Position numbers and translations under genes: made by a program. The notes beneath the pieces were generated by a model. The model ran no database searches. It saw nothing but the letters and a program-made list of their open reading frames with translations, and had not been told where the DNA came from. DNA of 64,000 nucleotides from Eutreptiella sp. 'Long Island Sound 2002' (taxonomy: Eukaryota; Euglenozoa; Euglenophyceae; Eutreptiales; Eutreptiaceae): the NCBI GenBank assembly GCA_964036045.1, contig OZ038380.1, forward strand, positions 122,344,899-122,408,898. Direction: 5' to 3'. Positions 62,609 to 64,000 of this stretch are shown here, piece by piece (positions within the stretch are counted from its first letter, which is position 1; each line of letters begins with the position of its first letter).

Positions 62609-64000
62609 ACCAGGCACCACAAACAGCGCAGACAGCAGGAACAGCACAACGCAAACGCACCAGCACAGCGCAGCACAGCACTGCACAGAGCGGAGAGGAC
62701 AGGCAATGCGCAGCACAACACCTCAGAACACAAAGAGCACACACAAACCGCACAAAGCACAGCGGCGAACAACAGCACGCACCAAAACACCACGGCAAAA
62801 CAGACAGAGCAGACAGCACACAGCGCGGGGGAACACCACAAGGAACAGCGCCGGAAAGCACACGACCCCAGGGCGACGGACAGCGCTGCAGGGCACAAAA
62901 CAGCAAGCAACGCCACGAAACGAGCGAAACAACACAACACGGCACAAAACAGAACAAAGATGGTAGGAGCAACGTGCAGTGATGCGGTGCAGCACCACAC
63001 CCAGGGACACAGTACAGCACAGAGGGCGGCACCGCCGACCAAAACCAGACAGCAAACCACAACGCGAACAACGTAGCAAGACGACACAACCAGGGACACG
63101 GCAGAAACGGCAGCAGCAGCCACCAGCACAGCACCACACAAAAGAAGATAAAGAAAAAACCGCCCCAAAGAACACCCCTCAGCAATCCGCAACACAGCAA
63201 GGCGAGGCACCACAGCAAGACACGCAGCACAGAACAGGGCAACAGGGCACCGCAAAAAACCAGAAGGGAGGGCGGCACAGCGCGGCAACACCAGACAGCA
63301 CAAGGCACAACGCACGCACCAGGGGGTGGGGGGGGGGCAGCGGGTAGCGAGGACAGCGGACGAACGCCAAGCAAGAAGGCAGGAGCAAAGCAGCGGAGGA
63401 AAAACAGGGAACACCGAGCGGCAGCGAAGACGACCGCGAACCGCCCAGGAGGGGCGGGGGAGGGGCAGCAACCGCAAAGGAGCAGCCAAAGGAGCACACG
63501 GAGAGCCGAGCAGCGGGAGACCCACAAAGCAGACAGGGCGGTGGGGGGAAAGGCAGAAAAAGAAAGACCAAGGGAGAGGGGGGGGAAACAGGAAGGGGAG
63601 GGCGGGACGACACAAACACCAAACCAAGCAGGCCACAAGGAAAACCCAGAAATTCAGAAAAAGAAAAAACAGGGCGGGGGGGGGAACACAGCGGCAAGGC
63701 CCACGGCACCTGGGGCCAGAAACCAAAGAAAGCAGAAGACAAGGGGGCGCAGAGGGAGGGAGGAAAGAGAAAAGAAAAACGAAGGAAGGCAAACAAACGC
63801 CCAAGCAAAGGACAACCCCAGCCCGGAGGGGGCTGAGCATGGCAGAAGGACCAAGCGGCCACAGGAAAGGTGAGGCACACCAAAACGCGCCCGGGAGGCC
63901 GGCCCGCCTGACCCGGCCAACAAGAGTACGCCCACGCACACACACACGGGAACCAGGCGTTGCGTCCTCGAACCCGAAAGAGGAATTGTCCGGGTCCACA
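62609..64000. repeat. CA-rich dispersed module, copy 4, with tail, to the window end
   Basis: Begins with CCAGGCACCACAAACAGCGC (compare CACCAGGCGCCAGAAACAGC in copy 3). It contains the CA-rich part, a G-rich tract (about 63,322-63,345), a second purine/G-rich stretch and the AAAGGTGAGGCACACC tail with GGCCGGCCCGCCTGACCCGG. The 487-codon minus frame over it is a composition effect. Confidence 0.85.

Noticed and set aside
62536-63999. Minus-strand 487-codon Cys/Leu/Pro-rich ORF, resembling a membrane protein
   Set aside because: It is the reverse strand of the CA-rich module. Equivalent frames occur in all four module copies and on both strands.

Overview
This window looks like repeat-dominated nuclear DNA of a eukaryote. 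It holds pieces of several retrotransposons and a Helitron, long GC-rich tandem arrays, almost no intact genes, and no bacterial operon structure or ribosome-binding sites. The mix (chromovirus-type LTR element primed by initiator tRNA-Met, Helitron, APE-type LINE, C/G- and TG-rich minisatellites) would suit a large-genome unicellular alga or other protist. My low-confidence guess is a prasinophyte green alga or a dinoflagellate. No dinoflagellate spliced-leader relic was seen.

Layout, left half. 0-5.5 kb is a decayed plus-strand LINE: proline-rich ORF1-like region, APE endonuclease, reverse transcriptase, 3' region. 5.5-9.2 kb is a decayed Helitron (HUH Rep, then a Pif1-like helicase), split by an 0.85-kb element with terminal inverted repeats that is made of poly-G arrays and a VNTR. 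A 247-codon unknown ORF follows. 12,927-24,092 is a structurally complete minus-strand Ty3/gypsy chromovirus: LTRs, TCATG target duplication, tRNA-iMet primer site, gag with a CCHC knuckle, then protease-RT-RNase H-integrase-chromodomain. Gag and pol lie in one frame separated by a single UAG. Pol also carries a poly-C frameshift and two further stops. A related LTR edge with primer site lies at 10.8 kb. 24-32 kb holds small tandem repeats, three CTGTYGC arrays, a 65/60-bp minisatellite and a decayed integrase/chromodomain tail.

Layout, right half. 32-50 kb is a mosaic of repeat modules: a CA-rich module (four copies in the window), a ~500-bp junction module J (two direct copies, one inverted), a ~490-bp module K (two copies), two large 127-bp minisatellite arrays, and a ~210-bp satellite. 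The satellite is interrupted by a 2.4-kb insert that has a poly(A) end and a ~17-bp target duplication, the marks of LINE-type retroposition. It carries the longest intact ORF that is not obviously a known transposon gene (about 540 codons, no recognised family). 50-58.6 kb is GC-rich low-complexity DNA with minus-strand LINE remains (RNase H). 58.7-62.6 kb is a scrambled plus-strand relative of the 12.9-24.1 kb retrotransposon, cut off in its integrase region by the fourth CA-rich module, which runs to the window end.

Functional view: nearly everything is mobile DNA and its by-products. Only the LTR element comes close to an autonomous gene set, and its pol is broken. The retroposed ORF at 46.7-48.3 kb and the ORF at 9.2-10.0 kb are the best candidates for undescribed proteins. 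Module boundaries are judged by eye and may be off by tens of bases.
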